Positions 35,893 to 44,860 of a stretch of DNA of 64,000 nt are shown piece by piece. How positions within the stretch are numbered: position 1 is the first letter of the stretch; each line of letters starts with the position of its first letter. The position numbers and the translations under genes were made by a program. The DNA is from Cribrihabitans marinus (GTDB taxonomy: Bacteria; Pseudomonadota; Alphaproteobacteria; Rhodobacterales; Rhodobacteraceae), in contig NZ_FNYD01000005.1 of the NCBI RefSeq assembly GCF_900109035.1, positions 1-64,000 of the forward strand, written 5' to 3'. Below the pieces are notes generated by a model. It had not been told where the DNA came from. It ran no database searches and worked only from the letters and a program-made list of their open reading frames with translations.

Positions 35893-36723
35893 CTAAGCCG
35901 GTCCCAGCGCGCGCAGCACACCGCGTGCCGCGTCACGTATCGGCGCCTCGCAGCGGCCCAGCAGCGCCACGCGGTCGAACCCGTCGGGATCGTCCGCCAG
36001 CGCCGCGCGCAGGGCCGAGCCGAATTCCATCCGCAGCTCGGTGCCGATGTTGAACTTGCAGATCCGCGAGCCCCGCGCCAGCCGGGTCCGCTGCGCCACC
36101 GGCACGCCCGAGCCTCCGTGGATCACCAGCGGCACATCGGTCACGGCCTCGATGGCGCGGATCCGCTCCTCGTCCAGCCCGCCCTGGCGGTCGCGTTGCA
36201 GATGGACATTGCCCACCGACACCGCCATCGCGTCAATCCCGCTTTCGCGGGCAAAGCGGGCGGCCTCCTCGGGATCGGTCCCGGTCGAGGCCTCGCCCGC
36301 ATCATAGCCGACGAATCCGATCTCGCCCTCGCAGGAGATGCCGGCGGCATGTGCCATTTCGGCGATGCGGGCGGTTTCGTCGATATTCTGTGCCAGCGGC
36401 TTGCGCGATCCGTCGAACATCAGCGAGGTGAAACCGCTGTCCAGCGCCACGCGGCAGTCCTCTTCCGTGTAGCCGTGATCGAGATGGGCCACGACCGGCA
36501 CCGAGACGCTTTCGGCCAGGTGGCGGAAAATGGCGCCCAGAACCGGCAGCGGCGTGTGCTTCCGGCAGGACGGACCGGCCTGCAGGATCACCGGCAGGCC
36601 CTCGGCCTCGGCGGCCTCGACATAGGCCCGCATGTCCTCCCAGCCCAGGCAGACCAGCCCGCCCACCGCATAGCCGCCGGCCAGCGCGGGCTGCAGCACT
36701 TCTTTCAGGTTGGCCAGGGTCAT
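35893..36723 (-). CDS. Class II ketose-bisphosphate aldolase (IolJ-like)
   Basis: 276 aa, zinc-dependent aldolase barrel. Metal and phosphate motifs: HLDHGYTEEDC, EGEIG, VGNVHL and VIHGGSGVP. In inositol catabolism IolJ splits 2-deoxy-5-keto-gluconate-6-phosphate into dihydroxyacetone phosphate and malonic semialdehyde. The placement between iolB-like and iolG supports this role over fructose bisphosphate. Overlaps iolB-like by 4 bases. Confidence 0.85.
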   Translation of the reverse strand: MTLANLKEVLQPALAGGYAVGGLVCLGWEDMRAYVEAAEAEGLPVILQAGPSCRKHTPLPVLGAIFRHLAESVSVPVVAHLDHGYTEEDCRVALDSGFTSLMFDGSRKPLAQNIDETARIAEMAHAAGISCEGEIGFVGYDAGEASTGTDPEEAARFARESGIDAMAVSVGNVHLQRDRQGGLDEERIRAIEAVTDVPLVIHGGSGVPVAQRTRLARGSRICKFNIGTELRMEFGSALRAALADDPDGFDRVALLGRCEAPIRDAARGVLRALGPA

Positions 36724-37562
36724 TTGAACTTGGCCACCATGTCCATGATGCCGGGAATTGTGTGCAGCTGTTCGGCATGGGTGGGCTGGAAATACTGCTT
36801 GAGGCTGCGCTGGCTCAGCCCGCCGAGGATGGTGAAATAGTACATCTCGTATCCCGGCAGCACGCAGCAGGGGTGATAGCCCTTGTCGATGCACACGGTC
36901 GAACCGTCGACGATGTGATAGGCATCGCCGGGCTCGTTGTCCTCGCGCTGGAGCATCTGCAGGCCCGAGCCGTAATTCGGCCGGAAGCGGAAATTGTAGG
37001 TCTCGTCATGCCGGGTCTCGTCCGGCAGGCGGTCGGTGTCGTGCTTGTGGCTGGGAAAGCCGGACCAGCCGCCCTGCCCCACGGTATAGAGCTCGCTGAC
37101 CAGCAGGCGCCCCACCCTGTCATGCTGCTGCTGGCCCAGAATATGCTTGATCTTGCGGTGGGTCTTGGTCTCGTCCGAGCCGTATTGCACCAGGTCGATC
37201 TCGTCGGCGCGCACGGCGAAGGGCTCCAGCACGCCGTCGAACCGGGCGCCGGCGACAAAGACCTCGGCCGCGTCCGAGCGGCAGGTGATACGCGCCTCGG
37301 CGCCGCTCGGCACATAGACGCCCTCGGGCTCTCCGTCCCAGACATCGACGCCACGCCCGCCGAGATCCTCGACCACGAGGCCGGGCGCCTCGACATCGAC
37401 CAGACCGGTGGCCGGCACGATGCAGGTCTCGTAGCCTGGAACCGAGTAGCTGTGGCTTTCCCCCCGGCTCAGCTTGACGATGTTGAAATAATTCAGCGGC
37501 ACAAGCGCGTCACCGGCGTCGACGATGGGCGCGTTGCGGTTGTCGAATGGCGGGATATGCAT
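36720..37562 (-). CDS. IolB-like isomerase, divergent paralogue
   Basis: 280-aa two-cupin protein of the KduI/IolB family. The metal site segment is GFPSHKHDTDRLPDETRHDE, with a C-terminal GYHPCCVLPGYEMYYFTILG. The N-terminal half differs strongly from canonical IolB, and from the second IolB at 47793. It could isomerise 5-deoxy-glucuronate or a related uronate arising from a different cyclitol. It lies between iolC (3 bases) and the aldolase (4-base overlap). Confidence 0.8.
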   Translation of the reverse strand: MHIPPFDNRNAPIVDAGDALVPLNYFNIVKLSRGESHSYSVPGYETCIVPATGLVDVEAPGLVVEDLGGRGVDVWDGEPEGVYVPSGAEARITCRSDAAEVFVAGARFDGVLEPFAVRADEIDLVQYGSDETKTHRKIKHILGQQQHDRVGRLLVSELYTVGQGGWSGFPSHKHDTDRLPDETRHDETYNFRFRPNYGSGLQMLQREDNEPGDAYHIVDGSTVCIDKGYHPCCVLPGYEMYYFTILGGLSQRSLKQYFQPTHAEQLHTIPGIMDMVAKFK

Positions 37563-37565
37563 CGC

Positions 37566-38546
37566 TCAGACCTCCGTGGGGTGCGGGTGCTTGGCCAGGA
37601 ACTGCGCAAGCGTGTCGGGATCGGGCATGGCCGGCGCGCAGCCGGGGCGCGAGACGACGATGGCGGCGCAGGCCGAACCCTGCAGGATCGCCCGGCGCAG
37701 CGGCAGCCCCGCCGCCAGCCCGGCCAGCAGACCGGCCATGAAACTGTCGCCGGCGCCGTTGGGCTTGATCGCCTCGACCGGATAGATCCCGGTGCGGATC
37801 TCCTCGCCGCCGGCAAAGGTGATCGCGCCGCGCTCGCCCATCTTGTAGATCACCAGCGCGCCGGCCGCGGCCAGCGACTGCGCCTTGTCCAGTCCCTTTG
37901 CCATGTCGCCGGCCATGAAGCCGAACTCCTCGTCATTGCCGACGATCATGTCGCTGGCCTGCCCGGCGCGGGACAGGACCTCGGCGGCGACTTCCGGCGA
38001 GGGCCAGGAATAGGGGCGATAGTCGATGTCGAACACCACCGGCAGCCCGGCCGCGCGCGCCCTGTCGAAGGCGTGGAAATGGGCGCTGCGCGAGGGTTCG
38101 GCGGCAAACACGGTTCCAGTCGTCACCAGCGCGCCGAAATCCGGCAGGGCGACCCGGTCGATATCCGCCTCGGTCACCTGGAAATCCGCCGCGTTGTTGC
38201 GATAAATCACGTTCTGGAAATCCTCGATGCGGCTTTCGTAGACCGCCAGCGAGGTGCGGAACTCGCCCCGAACCGCACGCACATGCGCCGTGTCGACGCC
38301 GTAGCGGCGCAGCTGGTTGACGCAGAACCGCCCCACCGCGTCATCCGACACGCTGGTGACAAGCGCGGCCTGCGCGCCCAGCTTGCACAGCCCGGCCGCG
38401 ATATTGGCCGAGGATCCGCCTAGCCCGGAATGGAACACATCGGCCTCCTCGCTCTTCATTCCGGGCGGGTCGGCGAACAGGTCCATGCCGGCGCGGCCCA
38501 GGACCGCAAACCGGTTGCGGGCAATGCCCTCCAGAAGCGGCCGCAT
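37566..38546 (-). CDS. iolC: 5-dehydro-2-deoxygluconokinase (IolC)
   Basis: 326-aa PfkB/ribokinase-family kinase. N-terminal signature GGSSANIAAGLCKLGA at about residues 43-58; catalytic GAGDSFMAG motif near residue 268. It phosphorylates 2-deoxy-5-keto-gluconate before aldol cleavage. The start ATG shares a base with the iolD stop (TGATG). Confidence 0.9.
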   Translation of the reverse strand: MRPLLEGIARNRFAVLGRAGMDLFADPPGMKSEEADVFHSGLGGSSANIAAGLCKLGAQAALVTSVSDDAVGRFCVNQLRRYGVDTAHVRAVRGEFRTSLAVYESRIEDFQNVIYRNNAADFQVTEADIDRVALPDFGALVTTGTVFAAEPSRSAHFHAFDRARAAGLPVVFDIDYRPYSWPSPEVAAEVLSRAGQASDMIVGNDEEFGFMAGDMAKGLDKAQSLAAAGALVIYKMGERGAITFAGGEEIRTGIYPVEAIKPNGAGDSFMAGLLAGLAAGLPLRRAILQGSACAAIVVSRPGCAPAMPDPDTLAQFLAKHPHPTEV

Positions 38547-40411
38547 CACACGCCCTTCCTCTGACGCGCGCGGTCGCCCTCGATCTCGCGGTGCTTCTCG
38601 CGCACGGTTTCATGGGCGGACACCTCGGGGGTTCCGACCTCCCACCAGGCGTGGCCCTGCGCGGTCCAGCCCTCATAGGCATCCACGTCCATCACGATCA
38701 CCGAGGTCTTGTCCGAGGCCTTGGCCGCCTTGAACGCCTCCGCCAGTTCGTCGGCATTGGCCGCGCACACCGCATCCGCGCCCATGGCGGCGGCATGGCT
38801 GACGAAATCCACCGCAAAGGGTTCGGGGATGGTCGGCGCGTCGCTGAACAGGTTGTTGAAGCTCTCGTTTCCGGTGTTGTTCTGCAGCTTGTTGATGACC
38901 GCGAAACCGCCATTGTCCAGAACCAGAACGATCAGCTTTTTCCCCGTCAGAACAGACGAGTAGATGTCGGAATTCATCAAAAGGTAGGAGCCGTCCCCGA
39001 CGAAGACGATGGTGTCGGCCTCGGGCTCGGCCTCGGATTGCGCGATCCGCGCGCCCCAGCCGCCGGCGATCTCGTAGCCCATGCAGGAAAAGCCGAATTC
39101 GACATCCACGGTGCCGATATCCAGGGTCCGCCAATTGGCCGTCACCTCGGCCGGCAGCCCTCCGGCGGCGGTCACCACCCGGTCGCGCGGGTCGCACAGC
39201 GCGTTGACCACCCCGATGGCTTGCGCATAGGAGTTCGGGCGGTTGCCGGGGCGGATGTTCTCGGCCACGTAGGCGGCCCATTTCTTGCGCTCATCCCGGG
39301 CAAAGCCGACCCAGTCGCCGGGGGCGCGGTAGCCCGCCATCGCAGCCCCCAGCGCCTGAAGGCCCAGCCTGGCATCGCCCACCACCGGCAGCGACATGTG
39401 CTTGCCCGCATCGTGCCGCGCGGCGTTGAGCGATATGATCCGCGCATCCTTGGCAAAGGCCGTCCACGAGCCGGTGGTGAAGTCCTGCAGCCGCGAGCCC
39501 ACCGACAGGATCACGTCGGCCGCCTCGGCCACGGCATTGGCGCTGTCGGATCCGGTCACGCCCACCGGACCGATATTCAGCGGGTGCGAATCGAGCAGGT
39601 TGGCCCGGCCGGCGATGGTCTCGATCACTGGAATGTCATGCGCCTCGGCAAAGCCGGTCAGTTCGGCAACCGCGCGCGAATACTGCACCCCGCCCCCGGC
39701 GATGATGACCGGGCGTTTCGCACCCTTGAGCAGCGCCGCGGCCTCGGCCACCTCGCCCGTATCCGGGGCCTGGCGGCGGATGCGATGGGTCCGCTCGGCA
39801 AAGAGCGCCGTGGGATAGTCATAGGCCCAGCCCTGCACGTCCTGCGGAAGCGCCAGGAAGGCCGGCCCGCAATCGGCTGGATCCAGCATCGTGGCCAGCG
39901 CCGCAGGCAGCGACTGGATCACCTGCGCGGGATGGGTGATCCGGTCCCAATACCGGCTCACCGCCCGGAACGCATCGTTCAGGCCCAGCGCGGGATTGCC
40001 GAAATGCTCGATCTGCTGCAGGACCGGGTCCGGCAGTCGGGTCAGGAACGTGTCTCCGCACAGCATCAACATCGGCAGACGGTTGGTATGGGCAAGCGCC
40101 GCGGCGGTCAGCAGGTTGGCCGTGCCCGGCCCCGCCGAGGCGGTGCAGAACATGAACCGCTGCCGCAGGTGATACTTGGCATAGGCGGCGGCGGCGAATC
40201 CCATGCTCTGCTCGTTCTGGCCACGATAGAGCGGCAGCGTCTCGCGGTGATCGTAGAGCGCCTCGCCCAGGCAGGTCACGTTGCCATGCCCGAAGATGCC
40301 GAAGCCGCCACCGCACAGGCGCTGGCGCGTGCCGTCGATCTCGATGAATTGCGCGTTCAGATACCGGATGATCGCCTGTGCCGTGGTCAGACGGATCGTT
40401 TCGCTGCTCAT
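38546..40411 (-). CDS. iolD: 3D-(3,5/4)-trihydroxycyclohexane-1,2-dione hydrolase (IolD)
   Basis: 621-aa thiamine-diphosphate enzyme that opens the inositol-derived diketone ring. The catalytic Glu lies in RGQNEQSMGFAAAAYAK, and the ThDP/Mg motif is GDGSYLLMNSDIYSSVL followed by LVLDNGGFAVINKLQ. The length matches IolD. First gene of the leftward operon; GGGAGGCAAGCG precedes the ATG. The LacI-type palindrome at 40493 lies upstream. Confidence 0.93.
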   Translation of the reverse strand: MSSETIRLTTAQAIIRYLNAQFIEIDGTRQRLCGGGFGIFGHGNVTCLGEALYDHRETLPLYRGQNEQSMGFAAAAYAKYHLRQRFMFCTASAGPGTANLLTAAALAHTNRLPMLMLCGDTFLTRLPDPVLQQIEHFGNPALGLNDAFRAVSRYWDRITHPAQVIQSLPAALATMLDPADCGPAFLALPQDVQGWAYDYPTALFAERTHRIRRQAPDTGEVAEAAALLKGAKRPVIIAGGGVQYSRAVAELTGFAEAHDIPVIETIAGRANLLDSHPLNIGPVGVTGSDSANAVAEAADVILSVGSRLQDFTTGSWTAFAKDARIISLNAARHDAGKHMSLPVVGDARLGLQALGAAMAGYRAPGDWVGFARDERKKWAAYVAENIRPGNRPNSYAQAIGVVNALCDPRDRVVTAAGGLPAEVTANWRTLDIGTVDVEFGFSCMGYEIAGGWGARIAQSEAEPEADTIVFVGDGSYLLMNSDIYSSVLTGKKLIVLVLDNGGFAVINKLQNNTGNESFNNLFSDAPTIPEPFAVDFVSHAAAMGADAVCAANADELAEAFKAAKASDKTSVIVMDVDAYEGWTAQGHAWWEVGTPEVSAHETVREKHREIEGDRARQRKGV

Positions 40412-40492
40412 CGCTTGCCTCCCTCGCTTGTCCGTTTCCGGCCCGAACGCCGACACGGCGCTTGACCCGGGGATCGGTTTAAAGATACCCGT

Positions 40493-40510
40493 GTTGCAAC
40501 CGGTTGCAAC
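40493..40510. promoter_or_regulatory. LacI-family operator between iolD and oxidoreductase operon
   Basis: GTTGCAACCGGTTGCAAC, a perfect 18-base palindrome with the central CG of LacI/PurR-type sites. It lies 82 bases from iolD and 21 bases from the rightward ATG. The same core occurs in front of the lacI gene at 44758. It probably represses both divergent operons. Confidence 0.8.
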
Positions 40511-40530
40511 GCGAATTTTCGGAAGGCGGC

Positions 40531-41634
40531 ATGAGCGGTATCGGAATAGGCCTGATCGGCGGCGGTTACATGGGCAAGGCGCATGCGGTCGCGCATGCCG
40601 CCGTGGCCTCTGTCTTCGGCACGGCACTGCGCCCCCGGCTGGAGATGATCGCCGCCACCTCGCCCGAATCGGCGGAACGCCATCGCGCCGCCCTGGGCTT
40701 TGCCCGCGCCGCACGCGACTGGCACGAGCTGGTCGAGGATCCGGGCGTCGAGGCGGTCATTATCGCATCGCCGCCGGACACCCACCTTGAGATCACCCGC
40801 GCCGCCTGCGCGCTGGGCAAGCCTGTCTTCTGCGAGAAACCGCTGGGCGCGTCACTGGCGGATGGCGAGGCGATGGTCGCGGACGCCGAAAGCGCCGGCA
40901 TCGTCAACATGATCGGCTTCAACTACATCCGCACTCCGGCCTCGCAATTCGCGCGCCAGCTGGTCGCCGGCGGCGAAATCGGCGACATCACCTGGTTCCG
41001 CGGAGAGCATACCGAGGATTTCTTCGCCGATCCGCACGGGCCGGCCAGCTGGCGCAGCCAGGGGGCGGCCAACGGCACGATGGGCGACCTGGCGCCGCAC
41101 ATGATCAACGCCGCACTGGCGCTGATCGGCCCGATCGCCTCGGTCATGGCCGAGATCGAGACGGTGCATGCCACCCGCGGCGGCGCGCCGGTCACCAATG
41201 ACGACCAGGCGCAGATGATGTGCCGCTTCGGCAACGGCGCGATGGGCCATCTGTTCTTCAGCCGCGTCGCGACCGGCCGCAAGATGGGCTATGCCTACGA
41301 GATCACCGGCACCAGGGGCGCGATCCGCTTCGACCAGGAGGATCAGAACGCGCTCTGGCTCTACCGCGCCAACGATCCCGAGGCCGAGCGCGGGTTCCGC
41401 AAGATCCTGACCGGGCCGGCGCATCCCGACTACCTGCCCTTCTGTCAAGGGCCGGGCCACGGCACCGGCTATCAGGACCAGATCATCATCGAGGCCCGCG
41501 ATTTCCTTGCGGCGATTTCCGAAGGGCGGTCGCGCTGGCCCACTTTCCGCGACGGCCTGGCGGTCTCGCGCGTGGCCGAGGCCGCGCGCCGGTCGCATGC
41601 GCAGGGCCGCTGGCAAGACGTTCACCCTGCATGA
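40531..41634 (+). CDS. Gfo/Idh/MocA oxidoreductase (cyclitol/sugar dehydrogenase)
   Basis: 367 aa. NAD(P) motif GGGYMGKAHA (about residues 9-18) and EKPLG with the catalytic Lys; the substrate-domain segment is GDLAPHMINAALALIGP. The ATG at 40531, after GGAAGGCGGC, is preferred; the TTG nine codons upstream falls inside the operator. First of three rightward genes. Likely oxidises a cyclitol or keto-inositol; substrate unknown. Confidence 0.85.
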   Translation: MSGIGIGLIGGGYMGKAHAVAHAAVASVFGTALRPRLEMIAATSPESAERHRAALGFARAARDWHELVEDPGVEAVIIASPPDTHLEITRAACALGKPVFCEKPLGASLADGEAMVADAESAGIVNMIGFNYIRTPASQFARQLVAGGEIGDITWFRGEHTEDFFADPHGPASWRSQGAANGTMGDLAPHMINAALALIGPIASVMAEIETVHATRGGAPVTNDDQAQMMCRFGNGAMGHLFFSRVATGRKMGYAYEITGTRGAIRFDQEDQNALWLYRANDPEAERGFRKILTGPAHPDYLPFCQGPGHGTGYQDQIIIEARDFLAAISEGRSRWPTFRDGLAVSRVAEAARRSHAQGRWQDVHPA

Positions 41635-41647
41635 AGGAGATCCGCGC

Positions 41648-42544
41648 GTGAGCATCAGAATCGGCAATGCCCCCTGTTCCTGGGGCGTGGAATTCGCAGG
41701 CGACCCGCGCAATCCGGACTGGCGCCGGGTCCTGCGCGAGGCGGCCGAAGCCGGCTATGACGGCATCGAGCTGGGTCCGGTCGGCTTCATGCCCGAGGAC
41801 CCGCCGCAAGTGGCCGAGGCGCTGGCCGAGCACGAGCTGGAGCTGATCGGCGGCGTGGTGTTCCGCGCCTTTCACGAACCGACGCAGTGGGACGACGTGC
41901 TGGACGGCGCGACACGCACCTGCAAGGCGCTGGCCGCGCATGGGGCGCGGCATCTCGTGTTGATCGATTCGATCTCGCCGCGCCGGGCGCCCACCGCCGG
42001 GCGGGCCGATGCCGCGGAACAGATGGCCGCGGCCGAATGGGCCGCCTTTCGCGACCGCATCGCCCATGTCGCCCGGATGGGGGCCGAGGAATACGGGCTG
42101 ACCGTCGGGATCCACGCCCATGCCGCCGGCTTCATGGATTTCGAGCCCGAGCTTGAACGGCTGCTGGACGAGGTCGACGCGGACATTCTCAAGATCTGTT
42201 TCGACACCGGCCACCATTCCTATGCCGGGTTCGATCCCGTGGCCTTCATGCGTCGCCACATGGATCGCATAAGCTATATGCATTTCAAGGATATAGACCC
42301 GCAAGTGAAAGCGGATGTGATCGCAAACGGCACCGGCTTCTACGAGGCCTGCGGACAGGGCATCTTCTGCAACCTCGGCGAAGGCGACGTGGATTTCCCG
42401 CAGGTGCGGCAGATCCTGCTGGAGGCCGGTTTCGACGGCTGGTGCACGGTCGAGCAGGATTGTGACCCGACCCTGCCCGACACCGATCCGCTGGGTGATG
42501 CCAGGGCCAACCGCGCCTATCTGCGATCCATCGGGTTCACGTGA
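41648..42544 (+). CDS. TIM-barrel isomerase/dehydratase (IolE/IolI-like)
   Basis: 298 aa, xylose-isomerase-like AP-endonuclease-2 fold. GTG start at 41648 with AAGGAG upstream. N-terminus IGNAPCSWGVEF and GYDGIELGPVGFMP; metal ligands in FDTGHHSYAG, MHFKDID and CTVEQD. Members act as 2-keto-myo-inositol dehydratase (IolE), inosose isomerase (IolI) or other keto-sugar epimerases. With no classical iolE here it may supply the dehydratase step, but that is inference. Confidence 0.8.
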   Translation: MSIRIGNAPCSWGVEFAGDPRNPDWRRVLREAAEAGYDGIELGPVGFMPEDPPQVAEALAEHELELIGGVVFRAFHEPTQWDDVLDGATRTCKALAAHGARHLVLIDSISPRRAPTAGRADAAEQMAAAEWAAFRDRIAHVARMGAEEYGLTVGIHAHAAGFMDFEPELERLLDEVDADILKICFDTGHHSYAGFDPVAFMRRHMDRISYMHFKDIDPQVKADVIANGTGFYEACGQGIFCNLGEGDVDFPQVRQILLEAGFDGWCTVEQDCDPTLPDTDPLGDARANRAYLRSIGFT

Positions 42545-42558
42545 CGGAGGGCAAGGCG

Positions 42559-43692
42559 ATGACCAGACTGAACTGGGGCATGATCGGCGGCGGCGATGGC
42601 AGCCAGATCGGCCCGGCGCACCGGATGGGCGCGCAGGCTGATGGCAATTTCTCCTTTGTTGCCGGAGCGTTGGATGCCGATGCTGATCGCGGCAAGAGCT
42701 ATGCCCAATCGCTTGGCATCGCGCCCGACCGCGCCTATGGCAACTGGCGCGACATGCTGGAGGGCGAGCGCGAGCACCCCGACCGCGTCGATCTGGTGAC
42801 GGTCGCCACACCGAACAGCACGCATTTCGAGATCACCCGCGCCTTTCTTGAGGCCGGGTTCAACGTGCTGTGCGAAAAGCCGATGACGATGACCGTCGAA
42901 GAGGGCGAGGAGATCGTGCGCCTCGCCCGCGAGGCCGGCCGGATCTGCGCGGTCAACTATTGCTACAGCGCCTATCCGATGGTCCGCCAGATGAAGGCGA
43001 TGGTCGCCGCCGGCGAATTGGGCGCGATCCGCTGCGTCGTCGCCAATTTCAGCCACGGGCACCACGCGGCCGGCGACGATGCCGACAACCCGCGGGTGCG
43101 CTGGCGCTATGACCCGGCGCAGGCCGGGGTGTCCGGGCAGATGGCCGATTGCGGGATTCACGCGCTGCACATGGCCTCGTTCATCCTGGGCGACGAGTTG
43201 CGCAGCCTGTCGGCGGATTTTGCCTCGACCGTGCCGGGCCGGGTTCTGGAAGACGATGCAATGGTGAATTTCCGCACCGAGAAGGGCACCGTCGGGCGGC
43301 TCTGGACCTCCACCATCGCGCTGGGGCGCCAGCACGGGCTGGACATCCAGGTCTTCGGCGAAACCGGCGGCCTGCGCTGGGCCTCGGAGCAGCCCAACCA
43401 GATCCACTATCACCGGCTGGGCGGACGGGTGGAGATCATCGAAAAGGGCGAGGCCGGGCTGCATGGCGATGCCGCGCGGCTGTCGCGGGTGCCCATTGCC
43501 CATCCCGAGGGCTTTCCGTTGGCCGTGGCCAATATCTATGTGGACCTGGCCGCCCGCATCCGCGGCGAGGTCGCCGGCGCCCTGCCCGGCGCCGAGGACG
43601 GGCTGCGCTCGATGGCGGCGGTGTACGCGGCGGTGGACTCGGCGCGTCGGGACGGCGCCTGGGTCGATGCCCGCCCGCCGATGTTCCGCTGA
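42559..43692 (+). CDS. Gfo/Idh/MocA oxidoreductase
   Basis: 377 aa starting at the ATG at 42559 after GACGGAGGGCAAGGCG. NAD(P) motif MIGGGDGSQIGPAHR, catalytic Lys in LCEKPMTMT, then CGIHALHMASFILGDEL. The longer IG-GG-G-SQIG motif is common in the sugar-oxidising subgroup acting on cyclitols and glucosides. Third gene of the operon, 7 bases from the convergent lacI stop. Confidence 0.85.
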   Translation: MTRLNWGMIGGGDGSQIGPAHRMGAQADGNFSFVAGALDADADRGKSYAQSLGIAPDRAYGNWRDMLEGEREHPDRVDLVTVATPNSTHFEITRAFLEAGFNVLCEKPMTMTVEEGEEIVRLAREAGRICAVNYCYSAYPMVRQMKAMVAAGELGAIRCVVANFSHGHHAAGDDADNPRVRWRYDPAQAGVSGQMADCGIHALHMASFILGDELRSLSADFASTVPGRVLEDDAMVNFRTEKGTVGRLWTSTIALGRQHGLDIQVFGETGGLRWASEQPNQIHYHRLGGRVEIIEKGEAGLHGDAARLSRVPIAHPEGFPLAVANIYVDLAARIRGEVAGALPGAEDGLRSMAAVYAAVDSARRDGAWVDARPPMFR

Positions 43693-43699
43693 GCGGGGA

Positions 43700-44695
43700 T
43701 CACAGCGGGCGCAGCGTGCCCCGCTCGACGATCTGGCAGGAAAAGAGCCGCGCCTCGGGGTAACGCTCGGGATCTTCCAGCATCGCCATGACCAGCTCGA
43801 TCGAGCTGTCGATGATCTGGCGGATGGGCTGGCGGATCGTGGTCAGGTTGATGTTCTCCCAGCGCGCCATTTCCATGTCGTTCAGGCCGATCACGCCCAC
43901 GTCTTCCGGCACGCGCAGCCCGTGATCGGCAATCGCGCTGAGGGCGCCGATCGACAGGACGTCGTCGCCGCAGAAATACGCCTCGGCCGGCGGCGCGTCG
44001 AGCAGGCTCAGCATTTCGGCACGGCCGGCATCGAAGGAATAGGCGGTGGCATAGCTTTCGCTGGCCTGCAATCCGGGCGTGGCGCGGGCCACTTCGAAGA
44101 ACCCCTTGCGCCGGTCGATGGTCGAGGTCGCCTCGCGCGGGCCGCCCAGGAAGGCGATACGGCGATAGCCCCGCGCGATCAGCGTGCGCGCCGCGATCCG
44201 TCCGCACTCCACGTTGTCGATGCCGACGACATGCACATGCGGCGCGCTGGCGAAGCGGCCGAAGGAATGCACCACGGGGATCCGGGCATCGCGGAACGCC
44301 AGCGAGAACTCCGGCGACAGGGTCGAGGAGGCCACGATCACGCCATCGACCGAGTATTGCCGCAGCAGCCGCAGCGAGTTGGACGGCTCGGTCTCGTCGG
44401 TCAGGTTGACCAGCAGCGGCCGCAGGCCCCGGTCCTGCAGGCTGCGGGTGAACAGGTCGAACACCTCCAGAAACAGCGGGTTGTGAAAGTTGTTGGAGAT
44501 GAGCCCGATCAGCTTGGTCCGCCCGGTGGTCAGCGACGAGGCCAGCGCGTTGGGGCTGTAGCCCAGCTCGGCCGCCGCCTTCTCGACCTTGCGCCGCGTC
44601 TTGACCGAGACCGACGCGCCCTGGGTGAAGGTGCGCGACACCGCCGAGCGGGAAACCCCGGCGCGTTCCGCAACCTCTTTCAATGTCACCGGCAT
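43700..44695 (-). CDS. LacI-family transcriptional regulator
   Basis: 331 aa. N-terminal HTH and hinge (VTLKEVAERAGVSRSAVSRT, then AAAELGYSPNALASSL), followed by a periplasmic-binding-like domain. Divergent from the sugar ABC operon, with its predicted operator 63-76 bases upstream. The identical core palindrome also stands before iolD and the oxidoreductase operon, so this is probably the local regulator of cyclitol catabolism. Confidence 0.92.
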   Translation of the reverse strand: MPVTLKEVAERAGVSRSAVSRTFTQGASVSVKTRRKVEKAAAELGYSPNALASSLTTGRTKLIGLISNNFHNPLFLEVFDLFTRSLQDRGLRPLLVNLTDETEPSNSLRLLRQYSVDGVIVASSTLSPEFSLAFRDARIPVVHSFGRFASAPHVHVVGIDNVECGRIAARTLIARGYRRIAFLGGPREATSTIDRRKGFFEVARATPGLQASESYATAYSFDAGRAEMLSLLDAPPAEAYFCGDDVLSIGALSAIADHGLRVPEDVGVIGLNDMEMARWENINLTTIRQPIRQIIDSSIELVMAMLEDPERYPEARLFSCQIVERGTLRPL

Positions 44696-44757
44696 GGTGA
44701 AGTTCCTGTTTTTCCCGTCACGTTAGGGCGGGACGGCGAAAAAGTGAATTCGGTTTT

Positions 44758-44771
44758 TGCAACCGGTTGCA
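44758..44771. promoter_or_regulatory. LacI-family operator between lacI and sugar ABC operon
   Basis: TGCAACCGGTTGCA, perfect 14-base palindrome, identical to the core of the 40493 site. It lies about 90 bases before the binding-protein start and about 62 bases before lacI, so it can repress both. Confidence 0.8.
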
Positions 44772-44860
44772 TTTTTCTGCCCTTTGTGCTTCCCTTCCCC
44801 ACGCGAGGCGGGCGAACCGTCCCGATCACGACACGAAATCGACCTGTCTGGGAGGACCTT

